Part shown: positions 62,050 through 64,000 of the stretch, in pieces | Layout: every line of letters begins with the position of its first letter | Position numbering within the stretch: position 1 is the stretch's first letter | Assembly: GCA_024234075.1 (NCBI GenBank) | Contig: JACKOV010000003.1 | Location: forward strand, 372,001 to 436,000 | Source: Nevskiaceae bacterium | Lineage (GTDB): Bacteria > Pseudomonadota > Gammaproteobacteria > Steroidobacterales > Steroidobacteraceae | Length of the DNA: 64,000 nt | Direction of reading: 5' to 3' | Made by a program: the position numbers and the translations under genes | Notes under the pieces: model-generated | Told to the model about the DNA's origin: nothing | The model's input: the letters and a program-made list of their open reading frames with translations, nothing else | Database searches by the model: none

Positions 62050-63309
62050 ATGGACAAGCTGCAGATCACCGGCGGCACGGCGCTCGAAGGGGAGGTGCGC
62101 ATCTCCGGCGCGAAGAATGCCGCTCTGCCGATCCTGGCTGCGACCCTGCTCGCCGACGGCCCGGCGTCGATCGGCAACGTCCCGCATCTGCAGGACGTCA
62201 CCACCATGATCGAACTGCTCGGCCGGATGGGCGTGTCGGTCACGGTCGACGAGCGGATGCGGATCGAGGTCGATTGTTCGACGCTGCGCCAGCCGGTCGC
62301 CCCCTACGAGCTGGTCAAGACCATGCGCGCCTCGATCCTGGTGCTCGGGCCGCTGCTGGCGCGTTTTGGCCAGGCCGATGTCTCTCTGCCCGGCGGCTGC
62401 GCGATCGGTGCCCGGCCGGTCAACATCCACGTCGCCGGCCTGCAGGCGATGGGTGCGAACATCGCCATCGAAAACGGCTACATCCGCGCCAAGGCGGCGC
62501 GCCTCAAAGGCACCCGCCTGGTGCTGGAGACGGTCACCGTCACCGGCACCGAGAACCTGATGATGGCGGCGGCCCTGGCCGACGGCGTGACGGTGCTCGA
62601 GAACGCCGCGCGCGAGCCCGAGGTCGTCGACCTGGCCAATTTCCTGATCGCGATGGGCGCGAAAATCCGGGGCGCCGGCACCGACACGATCGAGATCGAA
62701 GGGGTGGAGCGTTTGCAGGGCGTGCCTTACGAAGTGCTGCCCGATCGCATCGAGGCGGGCACCTACCTGCTCGCCGGCGCGATCACCAGCGGCCGGGTGC
62801 GCGTCAAGAACACCCGCCCGGAGCATCTCGACGCGGTGCTGCAGAAGCTCGCCGAAGCCGGCGCTACCGTGACCAGCGGCAGCAACTGGATCGAGGTCGA
62901 CATGCGCGGCCGTCGACCGAAGGCCGTCGACGTGCGCACCGCACCGTACCCCGCCTTCCCGACCGACATGCAGGCGCAGTTCGCCGCGCTCAACACCGTC
63001 GCCGACGGCGTCGGCACGATCATCGAGACGATCTTCGAAAACCGCTTCATGCACATGCTCGAGATGCGGCGCATGGGCGCGGAAATCCGCCTCGAAGGCA
63101 ACACCGCGATCATCAAGGGCGTGCCGCAACTGCAAGCCGCGCCGGTCATGGCCACCGACCTGCGCGCCTCCGCCTCGCTGGTCCTGGCCGCCCTGGTCGC
63201 CCACGGCCGCACCGACATCGAGCGCATCTACCACATCGATCGCGGGTACGAGGGGATCGAGGAGAAGCTGGCGCAGCTTGGCGCGAAAATCCGGCGCGTA
63301 CCTAACTAG
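62050..63309 (+). CDS. murA: UDP-N-acetylglucosamine 1-carboxyvinyltransferase
   Basis: MurA commits UDP-GlcNAc to peptidoglycan by adding enolpyruvate. The 419-residue protein has MDKLQITGGTALEGEVRISGAKNAALPI (Lys22 and Asn23 active-site pair) in its start, PGGCAIGARPVNIH with Cys117, the residue attacked by fosfomycin, then TGTENLMMAAALADGVTVL, AGTYLLAGAIT and FPTDMQAQFAAL. The ending RGYEGIEEKLAQLGAKIRR is typical. It is co-directional with ibaG. Confidence 0.98.
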   Translation: MDKLQITGGTALEGEVRISGAKNAALPILAATLLADGPASIGNVPHLQDVTTMIELLGRMGVSVTVDERMRIEVDCSTLRQPVAPYELVKTMRASILVLGPLLARFGQADVSLPGGCAIGARPVNIHVAGLQAMGANIAIENGYIRAKAARLKGTRLVLETVTVTGTENLMMAAALADGVTVLENAAREPEVVDLANFLIAMGAKIRGAGTDTIEIEGVERLQGVPYEVLPDRIEAGTYLLAGAITSGRVRVKNTRPEHLDAVLQKLAEAGATVTSGSNWIEVDMRGRRPKAVDVRTAPYPAFPTDMQAQFAALNTVADGVGTIIETIFENRFMHMLEMRRMGAEIRLEGNTAIIKGVPQLQAAPVMATDLRASASLVLAALVAHGRTDIERIYHIDRGYEGIEEKLAQLGAKIRRVPN

Positions 63310-63331
63310 GGCTGTTGGTGCGGGCGCCGCT

Positions 63332-64000
63332 TCAGGCTTGAGTACGCGGCCGCTCAGTGATCTCCACCGGTACCGCCGAAGTCTCCCGCCCGCGCTGCAC
63401 CCGGAGTTCGATCTTGGTGCCCGGTTTGGCTTGCGCGACCCGTGCCAGCACTTCCTGGGCACTGCCGACTTCGGTGCCGCCGACCGACAGCACGATGTCG
63501 CCAGGGCGCAGGCCGGCGGCCTGGGCTGGGCTGCCGACGTAGAGGTTGGTGATGACTACGCCGCCGCGTGCCAGGCCGAGCTGGCGTGCCTGGGTTTCCT
63601 CGATGTCTTCGGGGACGACGCCGATCCAGCCGCGTACCACCCGCCCGGTGCTGATGATTTCGGTCAGGACGCCGCGTACCAGGTTCACGGGGATCGCGAA
63701 GCCTATGCCCTCGACGCCGAGGTTCTTGCCGATCACCGCGGTGTTGATACCGACCAGTTCGCCGGCGGCGTTGATCAGCGCACCGCCGGAATTGCCGACG
63801 TTGATCGGCGCATCGGTCTGGATGAAGTTCTCGAAGGTGGCGACGCCGAGCTGGCCGCGGCCGGTGGCGCTGACGATGCCCTGGGTCACGGTCTGCGACA
63901 GGCCGATCGGGTTGCCGATCGTCAGCACCACGTCGCCGACCTGCAGCTGGTCGGAACGGCCGAGCGGCATCACCGGCAGGCGCTCGAGGCCGATGCGCAG
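63332..64000 (-). CDS. degS: DegS/AlgW-type trypsin-like serine protease, N-terminus outside window
   Basis: Periplasmic, membrane-anchored serine protease that in E. coli and Pseudomonas cuts the anti-sigma factor on envelope stress. The visible 222 residues include the last part of the protease domain, IGNPIGLSQTVTQGIVSATGR, FIQTDAPINVGNSGGALIN (nucleophile Ser in GNSGG), GIGFAIPVNLVRGVL, and a single PDZ domain (GWIGVVPEDIEETQARQLG, GSPAQAAGLRPGDIVLSVGG). After it the protein ends, TERPRTQA. One PDZ rather than two favours DegS/AlgW over DegP. The catalytic His and Asp and the membrane anchor lie beyond the edge. Confidence 0.9.
   Translation of the reverse strand: MRIGLERLPVMPLGRSDQLQVGDVVLTIGNPIGLSQTVTQGIVSATGRGQLGVATFENFIQTDAPINVGNSGGALINAAGELVGINTAVIGKNLGVEGIGFAIPVNLVRGVLTEIISTGRVVRGWIGVVPEDIEETQARQLGLARGGVVITNLYVGSPAQAAGLRPGDIVLSVGGTEVGSAQEVLARVAQAKPGTKIELRVQRGRETSAVPVEITERPRTQA

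Noticed and set aside
63332..64000. DegP/HtrA with two PDZ domains
   Set aside because: The protein ends after one PDZ domain, which fits DegS/AlgW instead; the N-terminus is outside the window, so the anchor could not be checked.

Overview
The window is 64 kb of very GC-rich, densely packed chromosomal DNA. Gene content points to a gammaproteobacterium: an rpoN-hpf-rapZ and lptCAB-kdsCD locus next to ibaG-murA, glnE, kdkA, a degS/algW-type protease, mpl-ubiX and rnd. I cannot name a genus; the mixture fits deep-branching lineages around the Xanthomonadales, Nevskiales and Chromatiales. No rRNA, tRNA, CRISPR array, transposase, integrase or phage gene was seen, and base composition looks even throughout, so this reads as core chromosome.

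Layout. (1) 1-9764: complete assimilatory sulfate reduction. A leftward operon (cysJ-cysI-cysH-cysG and a divergent hemC-like gene cut by the window edge) faces a rightward cysD-cysNC operon, followed by a small GatC/AtzG-like protein and an amidase (9861-11479). (2) 11610-21313: flavin reductase, glnE, a zinc-finger protein, LPS core genes (DUF6165, a family-9 glycosyltransferase, kdkA, waaA), tolC and a PCMT-family methyltransferase. (3) 21543-29200: a GGDEF-EAL protein; a three-gene bufferin-type RiPP cluster (DUF2282 precursor, DUF692/MNIO enzyme, DUF2063 partner); rnk behind an unusual poly-G promoter region; and the two-gene carboxyspermidine route to polyamines. (4) 29243-33514: the pyrophosphate-economy pair hppA and pfp, plus adk with a zinc-type lid. 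(5) 33530-41508: rnd, mpl, ubiX, a LON-domain protein, a CPBP protease, a TraB/GumN protein, cpdA and an O-methyltransferase. (6) 41576-44357: metK and ahcY with an S-adenosylhomocysteine riboswitch between them. (7) 44510-50379: tkt-gap-pgk-pyk. (8) 50391-53781: MoxR ATPase, CoxE-like VWA protein, patatin. (9) 53778-64000: mgtE, rapZ, hpf, rpoN, lptB, lptA, lptC, kdsC, kdsD (all leftward), then ibaG and murA (rightward) and a partial degS-like gene.

The genes form coherent pathways. Sulfate goes to sulfide by the PAPS route, with CysG supplying siroheme for CysI. KdsD, KdsC, WaaA, KdkA and the family-9 transferase build and decorate the LPS inner core, which LptBCA exports. MetK and AhcY form the methyl cycle, with AhcY under control of its own substrate. 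HppA and Pfp use pyrophosphate in place of ATP.

The items most worth a second look are the bufferin cluster, the G9 tract in the spacer of a promoter-like sequence ahead of rnk, the divergent HemC-like protein, a three-way-junction-shaped inverted repeat at 15380-15453, the hairpin-rich leader between rapZ and mgtE, and the absence of PTS-Ntr genes from the rpoN locus. Most operon junctions are stop/start overlaps (ATGA or GTGA). I found no intrinsic terminator with a clear U-tract. Several starts are GTG or TTG and were chosen from overlaps, Shine-Dalgarno sequences or family length.
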